Source: a candidate division Hyd24-12 bacterium UBA5074
GTDB lineage: Bacteria > Fermentibacterota > Fermentibacteria > Fermentibacterales > Fermentibacteraceae
Length of the DNA: 64,000 bases
Reading direction: 5' to 3'
NCBI GenBank assembly: GCA_002414865.1
Contig: DIAQ01000095.1
Location: 1-64,000, forward strand
Numbering within the stretch: position 1 is the first letter of the stretch; every line of letters begins with the position of its first letter. Shown one piece after another: positions 1 through 8,708 of this stretch. The translations under genes and the position numbers were made by a program. The notes under the pieces are model-generated. The model was not told where the DNA came from, did not search any database, and worked only from the letters and a program-made list of their open reading frames with translations.

Positions 1-1324
1 ACCTGCCTGCGAGATCCCACAGCGTATCCCCGGCCTGCACGGTGTGCGTCACCCGCCCGCCAGGGGAGGGTGCCGAGGCTGCGGAGGAAGTCCCGGCCGA
101 GTCCCCAGGAGGGTCGCCGCGCAGGAGAAGGCGTTGCCCGGGGTGGATCACCGAAGTGCGGGAGATGTCGTTCCAGGAGGCGACCTCCTCGGAACCCACG
201 CCCACGAGCTGGCCTATCCCACCCAGCGTGTCGCCGGACCTCACGGTATACCAGAAGAAGCCCTCCGCCTCCTCGCTGCACGCATTGACGGGAACGCTCC
301 GGGGCTCGGGCAGGGCGAGCAGCACGCCATCGACCAGGGTGACTCCCTCGTTGCCGGCCCGAAGGGACGCCTCGTCGACGCAGAGGAGAGATGCGATGGA
401 ACCCCAGGTCTCGCCATCCGAGACCTCGTAGCGGTCACCGTCGATCTGCCATGCGCGGGTGAATGCCTCAGCGGCGATCGACGATGGGACAACCAGGTCC
501 CATCCGTCGCCGTAGGATGGAGTGCGCTCCCTGAGATAGCACCTGTTGAGCTGGATCAGAGAGTCCGCGTGGATTCCACAGACCGCCGCCAGCACCCTTA
601 TGTCCACGGCGGGCGGGACCCAGATCACGGAAAGGGGCCTCCCGCAGTCCTCCACGCTCTGGTATGCCTGGAGGGCGTTAGCGAACCTGGGGACGAACTT
701 CTCGGTCTCCGACGGGAGGTCGAGGTCCAGGAAGCTGGAATCACCCCCGCCCACCGCCCTCGAGATCGTGCCCTCGCCGCAGTTGTAGGCCGCCAGGGCC
801 AGGGTCCAGCTCCCGAACATGTTCCGGAGGTAACGCAGCAGCCGTGCCGCGGCCCGCGTGGATGATACCCAGGAGTATCTCTCGTCGACCTCCTGGTCGA
901 TCCTGAGATCGAAGTTCCTCGCGGTCTCCCTCACGATCTGCCAGGGACCCGCCGCCCCCATGGCCGAATAGCAGCCGATCTGGTAGCTGCTCTCGATCCA
1001 GGGCAGGGCCGCCAGCTCGACCGGGACGCCCTCCTCGGCGAGCACGCGCTCCAGGAGCTGCTTGAGCCCGGGCTCGCCCGGGTATCTGTCGGTGCGGTAC
1101 GTGATGTCGCTGCGGCTGGCAAGCCACCCCGGGACGTCGAAGGACGAGGCCGCGTCGCTGCTGGCCGGAATCCCGCCCAGCGCCGCCGGCATCGCCCGCA
1201 GCTCCATCTGCCCGGGCTGGCGGACTACCCCGGCACTTCGCGAATCGATTATTCTGACTCCGGAGCAACCGGTGCCCGCCACCGCGAATGCGGACGCGGC
1301 AATGACAAGGGCAAGCGAAGCTAC
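1..1324 (-). CDS. Lytic murein transglycosylase with LysM repeats (MltD-like), C-terminus beyond window
   Basis: Cleaves peptidoglycan glycan strands in the periplasm. Reading leftward from about 1324, an uninterrupted frame begins with a hydrophobic signal segment ending in AGTGC (possible lipobox). A transglycosylase-type catalytic domain follows, with LPWIESSYQIG holding the probable catalytic Glu, then GAAGPWQI and AAYNCGEG. Two or more LysM modules come next (YEVSDGETWGSIA, YTVRSGDTLGGIG, HTVQAGDTLWDLA); the last runs off the left edge, so the C-terminus is missing. The start is unresolved: no in-frame ATG, GTG or TTG lies within about 100 bases upstream of the signal peptide, although an AGGAAAG motif sits there. 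The divergent asd gene begins at 1340, so the true 5' end may overlap it. Confidence 0.8.
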
Positions 1325-1339
1325 GGAGGCTTTCCTGCG

Positions 1340-2308
1340 ATGATAGTCGGAGTTGCCGGTGCGACCGGGCTCGTGGGCGGGGAGATGACCCGCATCCTCG
1401 AGCAGAGGCTGGGTGACAGGATAGATGGATTCCTCGCCTTCGCCTCGGACGGATCCGCCGGGAGGACAGTCCACTTCCTCGGACGCGATGTGGTCGTGCA
1501 GAAAACCGATGGTTCCGGGGTGGTGCCGGGCTCGTTCATCCTCGGCGCCACCTCGGCCGACGCCGCGGCGGACTGGGTGCCCCGGTTCCTCGACCGAGGC
1601 GCCACTGTCATCGACAATTCGTCCAGGTTCAGGATGGACCCGGGTGTGCCCCTCGTGGTCCCCGAGATCAACTCCGCAGAGCTCTCCAGAGGTGGCAGGC
1701 TCATCGCCAACCCCAACTGCTCCACCATCCAGCTCGTGACGGTGCTCCACCCGCTGCTCGACCTCGCAGGCATAAGGTGGGTTTCCGTGAGCACCTACCA
1801 GTCCGTCTCCGGAGGCGGAGGCCCCGCGCTCGAGGAGTTCGAGAGGCAGGAGTCGGGAGCCGCAGCGGCCGTCGAGGGGATCGTCTACCGCAGGAATGTG
1901 CTGACCTCCATCGGACCGGTTTCCGGGGAGGGTTTCTGCGAGGAGGAGACGAAGCTCGTCAGGGAGACGGCCAAGATCCTGGGCGTGGAGTTCCCCGTAT
2001 ACGCCTCCTGTGCGAGGGTCCCCGTAAGCGTCGGGCATGCGGAGGCGGTCGTCGTGGCATTCGACAGGGATGTGCCCGCCGGACTCGCGTACGAAAGGCT
2101 CGCCTCCGCCCCCGGCGTGAAGGTGCAGGCGGTCGGGGCGACCCCTATCGACGTGCAGGGAAGAGATGAAGTGGTGGCCGGGAGGATACGCAACTTCCCG
2201 GGGGATCCGGGCATCCTCCAGCTCTGGATCACCGCTGACAACGTCCGCAAGGGCGCAGCCCTCAACGCCGTCCAGATTCTCGAAGTTCTGGCGCAGCAGC
2301 CTTCCTGA
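1340..2308 (+). CDS. asd: Aspartate-semialdehyde dehydrogenase
   Basis: NADPH-dependent reduction of aspartyl phosphate to aspartate semialdehyde, the shared precursor of lysine/diaminopimelate, threonine and methionine. The 322-residue protein has the family's N-terminal dinucleotide-binding loop (GVAGATGLVGGEM, from residue 4), the active-site segment NPNCSTIQ with the nucleophilic Cys127, and a C-terminal RVPVSVGHAEA segment carrying the expected catalytic His. Length is normal for the short bacterial form. It stands alone on the plus strand, diverging from the transglycosylase and converging on the coiled-coil gene. The rest of the lysine branch in this window (dapA, dapB) lies about 46 kb away, so the pathway is not in one operon here. 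Confidence 0.95.
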   Translation: MIVGVAGATGLVGGEMTRILEQRLGDRIDGFLAFASDGSAGRTVHFLGRDVVVQKTDGSGVVPGSFILGATSADAAADWVPRFLDRGATVIDNSSRFRMDPGVPLVVPEINSAELSRGGRLIANPNCSTIQLVTVLHPLLDLAGIRWVSVSTYQSVSGGGGPALEEFERQESGAAAAVEGIVYRRNVLTSIGPVSGEGFCEEETKLVRETAKILGVEFPVYASCARVPVSVGHAEAVVVAFDRDVPAGLAYERLASAPGVKVQAVGATPIDVQGRDEVVAGRIRNFPGDPGILQLWITADNVRKGAALNAVQILEVLAQQPS

Positions 2309-2355
2309 GCAAGCCACTGCCAACCCCCGGTTCCGAACCCCCGGCCTGAAGGCTC

Positions 2356-2390
2356 CCGGCGGCAGCCCCCCCGCAGGGTACCGCCGCCGG
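2356..2390. terminator. Hairpin between convergent genes
   Basis: An 8-bp perfect inverted repeat (CCGGCGGC / GCCGCCGG) with a 19-base loop lies in the 103-base gap between the converging asd and coiled-coil genes. No T-tract follows on either strand, so it could be a factor-dependent or weak bidirectional terminator. Confidence 0.35.
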
Positions 2391-2411
2391 AACATGCCAG
2401 CCGGATGATTC

Positions 2412-3107
2412 CTAGAGATCCAGGTCGTCGTCCACCAGGTCGAAATCCTCGTCGAGGGTCTCTTCCTCGTCGAGCGAGCTGCCGCAACTCTCGCAGAAGA
2501 GCTTCTGCGGGGGATTGGCATGACCGCAGGAAGGGCACTTCGTCCCGGTGGAGGCTGCCTCTGCGGGCTCATCTTCGAGCTCGATCTCCTCGGGCTCCTC
2601 GGCAGGGGCGGCCTTCTCTTCCTTCTTGTCCTTGGCGGCGGGCTTGCCTGCGGCGGCCTTGCGGCCCGTCGTGGCCTCGTCCACGTCGCGGAGGACCTTG
2701 TTGAGGTCGCCCATCTCGGAACGGAGTCTCTCGAGCTCGGCGGCCGTGGAGTCGCGCATCTCGCGGGCCTCGTCCATCTCGCCCTTGAATCCGTGGTCGT
2801 TGGCGTCGAATTCCTTCAGCTTGGCCCTGATATGGAGTTCGTCGACCCTGTCGGATTCCTCCTGGTGGCGCTTCTCCTTCTTCTCGATCTCTTCCTTGAG
2901 GCTGCGAACCTTGCTCTCGAGGGTCCCGCGCTCCTGAGAGATCTCGCCCAGGACGGCGCTGAGCTGGTCGTCGTAGTCCTGTCTGATTCTCTTGTAGACG
3001 CGGTCGCTGGTCTCGGCCTTCAGTTTCTCCAGGTTGCCCAGGCGATCCGAGAGCTCGGTTCTGCGTGCGAGCAGAGCCTGGATCTTCTCCTCAAGGACCT
3101 CCGCCAT
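2412..3107 (-). CDS. Coiled-coil protein with C-terminal zinc ribbon
   Basis: A 231-residue cytoplasmic protein of unknown function. About 140 residues of highly charged heptad sequence (AEVLEEKIQALL onward) predict a long coiled coil. A low-complexity Ala/Lys/Glu linker follows, then a zinc ribbon CPSCGHANPPQKLFCESCG (four Cys in two CxxC knuckles) and a very acidic tail. The start was set at 3107 because GGGAG stands 6-7 bases upstream; a longer frame exists but has no better signal. A TTGACA (3243-3248, minus strand) and a TACACT (3215-3220) lie upstream but are 22 bases apart, too far for a standard promoter. The architecture resembles zinc-ribbon proteins annotated generically in many phyla; no specific role is inferred. 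Confidence 0.8.
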   Translation of the reverse strand: MAEVLEEKIQALLARRTELSDRLGNLEKLKAETSDRVYKRIRQDYDDQLSAVLGEISQERGTLESKVRSLKEEIEKKEKRHQEESDRVDELHIRAKLKEFDANDHGFKGEMDEAREMRDSTAAELERLRSEMGDLNKVLRDVDEATTGRKAAAGKPAAKDKKEEKAAPAEEPEEIELEDEPAEAASTGTKCPSCGHANPPQKLFCESCGSSLDEEETLDEDFDLVDDDLDL

Positions 3108-3233
3108 CTCGTCTCCCTTCGAGGATCTACGGACTTTCGCAGCGGTATTTCGCTTTCTGCAACCTTCGGAGGGGGCGTCACCGCGCCCCCGCACCGCCTC
3201 GCGCCCGCGGCGGTAGTGTAGTCAACAAAGTTT

Positions 3234-4214
3234 TCAGCGTCCTGTCAAGCTCTGGACCAGGCCCGCCATGACCGTCCAGGCATCCCCTCCGGTCTTGAGG
3301 GAGGCATCGGCGGCCGCAAAGCGCTCGGCCGTGGAGGAGGTGGAGCCCCATCTCCCCTTTCCCGCGGCCTCGCAGATCCTCCTGGCGGCCGGACCTCTCC
3401 CTCCCGCCATCCTCTCCACATCGGGCATGGAGGCTCCCCCCCGGAGCATCCTCCGAGCTTCGTCGGCCCTCAGCCACTGCCTGAAGAGCAGTGCGACGAG
3501 GCCGACCGGCTCCTCTCCTGCGCCGAGCAGATTCCAGCATGCGGACAGCGCCCCCTCGAAGTCCCCCTCCAACGCCCGGTCGGCAAGGTCGAACGCATCC
3601 GCGCCGGCCGTTGTCGAGAGCAGCGGCGACAGCGCCCTCCGGTCGAGCTTCCCTCCCCCGGCGAAAAGCGCCGCCCGCCCGATGGCGTCGGCCAGCCTCG
3701 CGAGGCTCCCCTGGGACCAGGCCACCAGCATGGACTCGGTCTCGGAGTTGATAGAGAGCCCCTCCTCGCCTGCGATCCTCCGGCACCAGCGGTGCATGTC
3801 CCGCTCGAAGGGCTCGTCCCAGCAGACGAAGGTGAGGCAGCATTTCTCGAGCTTTCCCGCCAGCGCGGACCTGTGATCCTGCACCTCGGCGAGGAGGGCG
3901 GTCTCGCCGCCCGCTCCGGCGAGCTCGAGCAGCTCGTTCCTCACTGCCTGCGGGGCCTTGTCGGCGTCGCTCATCCTGAGGAGCCTGCCTGCGGCGAACA
4001 GCGAGCCCTCGGTCGCAGCCCTCCTCAGGTCCCCTGCGGCGATGCCTTCGGGGGAGAAGGAGATGTACTCGAAATCGAGGGCGGCATATCGTCTCCTGAG
4101 GGCCTCCCTCAGCCTGAGGGCCTGGTACGGCTCGGTGCCGCAGACGAGGAATCTCCCGCCGGCGGAGGCGGAGACCGCTTCCGATTCGAATTTCTCGAAG
4201 GCTGCGATCTTCAA
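3234..4214 (-). CDS. holA: DNA polymerase III, delta subunit
   Basis: The delta subunit opens the beta clamp within the clamp-loader complex. The 326-residue length fits HolA. The sequence has the family layout: an N-terminal AAA+-like domain beginning with a degenerate nucleotide fold (RFLVCGTEPYQALRLREAL), a middle lid (MLVAWSQGSLARLADAIGRA), and a C-terminal collar helix region with the typical pattern ERFAAADASLKTGGDAWTVM. As in other delta subunits, no functional Walker A is visible. It diverges from the PpiD-like gene at 4308, and its 3' end lies just upstream of the coiled-coil gene. Confidence 0.85.
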   Translation of the reverse strand: MKIAAFEKFESEAVSASAGGRFLVCGTEPYQALRLREALRRRYAALDFEYISFSPEGIAAGDLRRAATEGSLFAAGRLLRMSDADKAPQAVRNELLELAGAGGETALLAEVQDHRSALAGKLEKCCLTFVCWDEPFERDMHRWCRRIAGEEGLSINSETESMLVAWSQGSLARLADAIGRAALFAGGGKLDRRALSPLLSTTAGADAFDLADRALEGDFEGALSACWNLLGAGEEPVGLVALLFRQWLRADEARRMLRGGASMPDVERMAGGRGPAARRICEAAGKGRWGSTSSTAERFAAADASLKTGGDAWTVMAGLVQSLTGR

Positions 4215-4237
4215 ACTTCGGAGAGCCTTTCCGGGCC

Positions 4238-4266
4238 TTGCCCGAGTAACATGGGAGGCTTATTGT
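4238..4266 (+). promoter_or_regulatory. Candidate promoter for PpiD-like gene
   Basis: TTGCCC (4238-4243), a 17-base spacer and TATTGT (4261-4266) precede the ATG at 4308. The predicted transcript would have a leader of about 35 bases containing GGGGGA. Supported by pattern only. Confidence 0.4.
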
Positions 4267-4307
4267 TCCGCGTTCGTCTCCACAGGAACAAACCGGGGGA
4301 CCCGCTA

Positions 4308-6164
4308 ATGCTCAACTGGTTCAGAGACAAGGCGAAGATATTCCTCATCGCGATCATTGTCACATTCGTCATCCTCATCTTCGTGGACTGGGGCACGGGC
4401 AGGATGAACAGGGGTCGAGGCTACGGCAACCTCGCAGTAGCCAGCGTCGACGGCCGCGAGCTCTCGCCCGAGCAGTACGACGCGAAGTTCATGGAGGTCT
4501 ACTCCAGAGCTGAGACCATGATGGCCCGGCAGGGCGATCCATCGCCCTCGAGCGAGCTGCAGGTCATGACCTCCGCACTCGAGGAAGCCGCGTTCAGCGA
4601 GCTCATCGACTCCGAACTCCAGTCGAGGTATCTCAGGAGGCTGGGATGGCCCATCCCCGGGAGGCAGCACGCCGCCGCGCTCATCAGGGCTCAGATCGCG
4701 CTGTCCGGCGTCGAGGACCCCGATGGCTACTACCGGCAGTACAGCGAAACACCCGGCTTCGTCCAGATGCTCGACCAGTACGTGGCGCAGATCTACGCCG
4801 CCCTCTTCCCGGCGACCTCCCGGCTCCAGAACATGGCCTCGAACGCCGAGCTCGAATACTCCATCGCCATGAACTATTCACCCGTGACCGCTCGCTACAT
4901 CGTCTTCAGGGCCGACATGGCCGCCCCGTCGGACGCAGAGCTGCAGGCGTTCTACGACGGCAACCCCGGCCTGTTCACGGACAAGCCCCATTCCACCATC
5001 CAGTACGTGATCGCGGGCGTGCAGCCCGATGCACAGGACCTCGAGAGGACCCGCCTGTTCGTCGACTCCCTTGCGGTCTCCAGCGCGACGGCCGACACCC
5101 TCGTGATGACGCGCGAGAACCTCCTCGCATTCGGAGGCGCAGACAGCCTGCCGGTTGCGGGAACACCTTCAGGGGCCTTCGTGGGACCCTCCCTGAGGGG
5201 CTCCGCCGGCCAGTGCGTCCACGAGTTCACGGTCCTCTCGATCTCCCCGTCGGCGGATGACCGTACAGGCGCCTCCGACACGATCAGCGTCGCACACTGG
5301 GAGCAGACCGTGCTCCCCGGCATCGACGCCATAAGGAACGCCCTGTACGACGCCGAGGACCAGAGGGTGCAGCTGCTCTCGACCAGCGTCCCCGAGAGCG
5401 ACAGTCTGATGATCCTCGACTGGGGCCAGGCATATGTCGAGCAGGGGCAGCCCGTGCCAGCCGATTTCCCCCAGTCCGTCGTATCCTTCGCGCTCGACAG
5501 CACCTACGCCGACTCCATCGGCCCCGCCTTCTACATCCCCTCCTTCAGGGGCGGCTATCCTGCCTTCCTGCTCGCGAAGCGCACGGAATCGTCCTTCGAC
5601 ACCACCACGGTGAGCTTCGACGAGGCGTACGCCAGCGGCAGGTTACTGTTGACAGCCTACACCCGCATGCAGGCCGACTCGTCATATGCGCTGGCTTCCA
5701 GGGCCATGCAGGAGATGCGCTCGAACGGACTGTCGATGGGCATGTATGCCATGGCGGAATCGCTCCAGATAGGGACGACGCCGGCGTTCTACGTAACGGC
5801 TGTCAGGCAGGCCGCCCTGGGCGATCCCGATGCCTACTCGGGCATACTGGCGAACGCCGAATTCGCGACGGCCGCCCTGGTGGCCCCTCTTCTGACTCCG
5901 ATCGGTCCGTTCAGGATCGGCGGATCGGCCGCGATAGCCGAAATCGAGAGTCGCACCGAGATGCCCATGCCGGGAGATCCGGCCGTGCTCGCGCCGCTCT
6001 ACCTCTCGGTGCAGGCGAACCACTCCACATCTGCCTTCCAGGCTCTCATGCGCTTCCTGAGGTCGGGCTGCGAGATAGTGGACCTGCGCGACCGCTACGA
6101 GGCCGCAGCCGACTCCATCCGCGACAGCCAGAACGACGACAGCCGGGCGCCGCTGGATTACTAG
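4308..6164 (+). CDS. Membrane-anchored periplasmic foldase, PpiD/SurA-like
   Basis: A 618-residue protein likely to assist folding of exported proteins. The short cytoplasmic N-terminus (MLNWFRDKAK) is followed by one membrane segment (IFLIAIIVTFVILIFVDW, residues 11-28), as in PpiD. An extended periplasmic part follows, including a SurA_N-like helical region (VDGRELSPEQYDAKF). The parvulin-type domain around residues 215-300 is poorly conserved, so chaperone rather than isomerase activity is plausible. Start 4308 is chosen because GGGGGA lies 7 bases upstream and the anchor begins at once; the open frame further upstream overlaps holA. Its stop overlaps that of the converging ABC permease. 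PpiD-like is a topology and weak-similarity call. Confidence 0.7.
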   Translation: MLNWFRDKAKIFLIAIIVTFVILIFVDWGTGRMNRGRGYGNLAVASVDGRELSPEQYDAKFMEVYSRAETMMARQGDPSPSSELQVMTSALEEAAFSELIDSELQSRYLRRLGWPIPGRQHAAALIRAQIALSGVEDPDGYYRQYSETPGFVQMLDQYVAQIYAALFPATSRLQNMASNAELEYSIAMNYSPVTARYIVFRADMAAPSDAELQAFYDGNPGLFTDKPHSTIQYVIAGVQPDAQDLERTRLFVDSLAVSSATADTLVMTRENLLAFGGADSLPVAGTPSGAFVGPSLRGSAGQCVHEFTVLSISPSADDRTGASDTISVAHWEQTVLPGIDAIRNALYDAEDQRVQLLSTSVPESDSLMILDWGQAYVEQGQPVPADFPQSVVSFALDSTYADSIGPAFYIPSFRGGYPAFLLAKRTESSFDTTTVSFDEAYASGRLLLTAYTRMQADSSYALASRAMQEMRSNGLSMGMYAMAESLQIGTTPAFYVTAVRQAALGDPDAYSGILANAEFATAALVAPLLTPIGPFRIGGSAAIAEIESRTEMPMPGDPAVLAPLYLSVQANHSTSAFQALMRFLRSGCEIVDLRDRYEAAADSIRDSQNDDSRAPLDY

Positions 6165-7114
6165 GGGCGTCCGCCCCTTGCATCCCTGAGCAGGAGGGCC
6201 AGGAAGAACGGCCCTCCGGCCAGGGACATCACGACGCCGATCGGTATCTCTGCCGGGCTCGCAACCACCCTGGATATAACGTCCGCAAGCAGGAGCAGGA
6301 TCATCCCGCCCATGGCCGAGGCGGGCACGAGTATCCTGTAGTCGGATCCTGCCAGGCGCCTCATGGCGTGGGGGACTATCAGGCCGACGAAGCCCACGGG
6401 GCCGACGGCGCCCACCACCCCTCCCGCCATCAGCGAGGCCGCGGCCAGGAGCAGGTTCGACTCCAGGGAGACCCTCACACCCCTGGTCGCAGCGAGTTCG
6501 TCCCCCATCGAGAGCTGGTTGAGCGTGCCCGTCCTCAGGGCGACGACGATCATGCCTGCCAGGACGAAGGGCACGAGGAAGAGCGGCGCCGTGGCATCCA
6601 CGGCCGAGAGGTCGCCCATCATCCAGCGAACTATCTCCACGAGCCGGGACGAAGGGCTGTAGAACTCGATCAGCATCAGCAGCGAGGCCCCCACGAGATT
6701 CACCGTGGAACCCGCCAGGAGGATCCTCACGTCTCCTCCGCCACCGGCCCTGGCAAGACCCCAGACCGCCGCCGCCGCCACGAGAGCACCTGCCGAGCCC
6801 GCGATCATGAAGACGATGCCCGGCAGCGCGGATTGCAGGAGGATCAGGGTGCCCGCCGCGAGCCCCGCCCCCGCGGATATCCCCAAGGTGTAGGGCGTGG
6901 CCAGCTCGTTCCGCAGGAGCGACTGCAGCACGCAGCCCGAAACGGCCAGAGAGCTTCCTGCGAGCATGGCGAGGGCGACACGGGGGAGCCTAAGCCTCAG
7001 GATCAGCCAGCCCGAGGGATCCCTCACCGGCCCCACGGCGAGCGACAGGGCTGCCCCGGCGAGCAGGAGCGCCGTCAGGAGCAGCCAGAGCCCGGGTCTC
7101 GACAGCGGCTTCAC
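6161..7114 (-). CDS. FecCD/BtuC-family ABC transporter permease
   Basis: Inner-membrane permease of an importer for iron-siderophore, heme or cobalamin-type substrates. The 317-residue product has about nine or ten hydrophobic segments and family signatures: LRLPRVALAMLAGSSLAVSG near the start, NELATPYTLGISAGAG, GAVGPVGFVGLIVPHAMR (the loop that contacts the ATPase) and ADVISRVVASPAEIPIGVV. The start is a GTG at 7114 overlapping the stop of the ATPase gene (GTGA) with GGGAGGGAG upstream. It is the last of three genes encoding binding protein, ATPase and permease. The substrate cannot be fixed from sequence. Confidence 0.9.
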   Translation of the reverse strand: MKPLSRPGLWLLLTALLLAGAALSLAVGPVRDPSGWLILRLRLPRVALAMLAGSSLAVSGCVLQSLLRNELATPYTLGISAGAGLAAGTLILLQSALPGIVFMIAGSAGALVAAAAVWGLARAGGGGDVRILLAGSTVNLVGASLLMLIEFYSPSSRLVEIVRWMMGDLSAVDATAPLFLVPFVLAGMIVVALRTGTLNQLSMGDELAATRGVRVSLESNLLLAAASLMAGGVVGAVGPVGFVGLIVPHAMRRLAGSDYRILVPASAMGGMILLLLADVISRVVASPAEIPIGVVMSLAGGPFFLALLLRDARGGRP

Positions 7115-7893
7115 GAACTCCCTCCCACGGCCGGGATCACCAGGATGCCTCCCCCTCCGTCGGGCCTGACCTCGAGAGCCACTCCGAAGACGCTTCCCAG
7201 AAGCTCCGGAGTGCAGACCTCCGCCGGGGTGCCGAAGGCCCTGCAGACCCCGCCCTCGAGCAGGAGAACGCTGTCCAGGAAGCGTGCCGCGGTGTTCAGC
7301 TCGTGCGTGCTCGCGAGTATCGTCAGACCGGCCGCCGCCAGGCGGTCGAGGAGAACCCAGAGATCGACGGCATGACGGAAATCGAGAGACGAGCCCGGCT
7401 CGTCGAGCAGAAGGAGCTTCGGCTGCTGCGCCAGTGCAGAGGCCAGCATCACGAGCCTTCTCTCGCCGCCCGAGAGCTCGGCGAACGACCTGCCGGAAAG
7501 GGATTCGACGCCCGTCATGGCCATGCATTCAGCCGCTATCTCTAGATCCTCCTCGGAGTCACCCTGCCAGGGCGGCCTGTGAGGGTGCCTCCCGAGCAGG
7601 ACTGTCTCGCGCACAGTGAGCCTCGAGGCGATGTTGTACTCCTGCGGGAGGAAGGATACCTTGCGCGCCCGCTCGAGCCTGCCCAGGGCTGCCGAGTCGA
7701 GTCCGCATATCCTGACGCTGCCGCTCCATGATGGGCCGATGTCCAGGATGGTCCTGAGGAGCGTGCTCTTGCCCGATCCGTTGGGTCCGAGAAGCCCGCA
7801 CAGCTCTCCCTCGCGCAGGCTGAAGGACATGTCGGAGATCACCCCGGCATCTCCGTATCCCGATCTCAGTCCGGCGACCTCTAGCGTACGCAG
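7111..7893 (-). CDS. ABC transporter ATPase (FepC/BtuD-like), probable CTG start
   Basis: Energises the adjoining FecCD permease. The 260-residue protein shows Walker A GPNGSGKST (36-44), the Q-loop region FLPQEYNIASRLTV, signature LSGGER (140-145), Walker B LLLLDE and the switch His in ASTHELN (His197). No ATG, GTG or TTG gives a complete first beta strand: the only in-frame candidate behind the strong AGGAGGA site is CTG at 7893. A GTG about 18 codons in would remove conserved N-terminal sequence. The gene overlaps the end of the binding-protein gene by 13 bases and the permease by 4. Confidence 0.88.
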   Translation of the reverse strand: MRTLEVAGLRSGYGDAGVISDMSFSLREGELCGLLGPNGSGKSTLLRTILDIGPSWSGSVRICGLDSAALGRLERARKVSFLPQEYNIASRLTVRETVLLGRHPHRPPWQGDSEEDLEIAAECMAMTGVESLSGRSFAELSGGERRLVMLASALAQQPKLLLLDEPGSSLDFRHAVDLWVLLDRLAAAGLTILASTHELNTAARFLDSVLLLEGGVCRAFGTPAEVCTPELLGSVFGVALEVRPDGGGGILVIPAVGGSS

Positions 7894-8705
7894 GATGCGA
7901 TCCTCCTCGCGGTGGCCCCGAGCCTCGCCCCCGGCACCAGCAGGTACTCCCCGAAGGCGCAGTCCACCGACTCCGGAGAGAACCCGAAGCCTCCCCAGAA
8001 CTCCTTCTCCGACTCCGTGATCCTGGCCGAGTCGGCGCCCTGGCCAGGGTATGCGCAGAAGATGTAGTCGGGAGAGAGGAGTATCATCCCCTCGAGAGAG
8101 ACGGACGGGTAGCCGGCCCCCTCTGGGGCTGCGAGAGCGAGCCCCATGAGAGCTACGAGGTCGCCTATCCAGGTTCCCCTGCCCGCGAGGGTGCAGCTTG
8201 CGTCCCCCGGCATGTGCCAGATCACGACCGCGATCCCGGCTCCCCGAGGAACAGAGAGCCTGATGGAGTCGAGAGTGGCTGCAAGCCCTTCCCTGAGGCT
8301 GTCGAAGCTGCATCCGTAGAGCCTCTCGAGAGTGTCCATGGCCGCGAAGACATCCGTCAGGCGGTCGAAGCTGTAGCTGTGGTAGGGTATGCCGAGGGCG
8401 GAAGCCAGGTCGGCCAGGTCGGGATTGCGCCCGACGGAGTGTATCGACGTGGGGGAAAGCGAAGCCAGGGTCTCGAGGGACGGATCGAGGTAGCCGCCGA
8501 CATCCGCGGCGCCCGGGACATCGATGGCGGCCAGGCTGAATCTGTCTGCTCCGGCAAGCCTGTCGCCCAGTCCTCCGGCCATGGCGAGCTCGACCAGGGA
8601 CGGGCCGTACATGACTAGCCGGCCGTCATCCCCTGTCCTGCCGGGGACGCCTCCGCAGCAGAGGGCCAGCGACAGCGAGGCCGCCGCCGGAAGTCCGGGG
8701 CGCAT
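7881..8705 (-). CDS. ABC transporter substrate-binding lipoprotein (BtuF/FepB type)
   Basis: A 274-residue periplasmic receptor for the adjoining importer. It begins with a signal peptide and a lipobox-like LALCCGG (Cys16 or Cys17). The helical-backbone binding-protein fold is suggested by segments such as YGPSLVELAMAGGLGDRLAG, DVGGYLDPSLETLASLSPT, HSVGRNPDLADLASALGIP and SPDYIFCAYPGQG, which match the order seen in BtuF/FepB/FhuD proteins. It is first in the three-gene transporter set, 3 bases after the stop of the sigma-factor gene, so it may be cotranscribed with dnaG-sigma. The ligand is unknown; iron chelates or cobalamin are the usual options. Confidence 0.85.
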   Translation of the reverse strand: MRPGLPAAASLSLALCCGGVPGRTGDDGRLVMYGPSLVELAMAGGLGDRLAGADRFSLAAIDVPGAADVGGYLDPSLETLASLSPTSIHSVGRNPDLADLASALGIPYHSYSFDRLTDVFAAMDTLERLYGCSFDSLREGLAATLDSIRLSVPRGAGIAVVIWHMPGDASCTLAGRGTWIGDLVALMGLALAAPEGAGYPSVSLEGMILLSPDYIFCAYPGQGADSARITESEKEFWGGFGFSPESVDCAFGEYLLVPGARLGATARRIASCVR

Positions 8706-8708
8706 GGC

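Noticed and set aside
3215..3248. Promoter for the coiled-coil gene
   Set aside because: TTGACA and TACACT are present but 22 bases apart; no -10-like hexamer fits the usual 16-18 base spacing.
4308..6164. Toxin or adhesin function for the long membrane-anchored protein
   Set aside because: The single N-terminal anchor and SurA_N-like region fit a PpiD-type foldase; no repeats or export signatures of adhesins are present.
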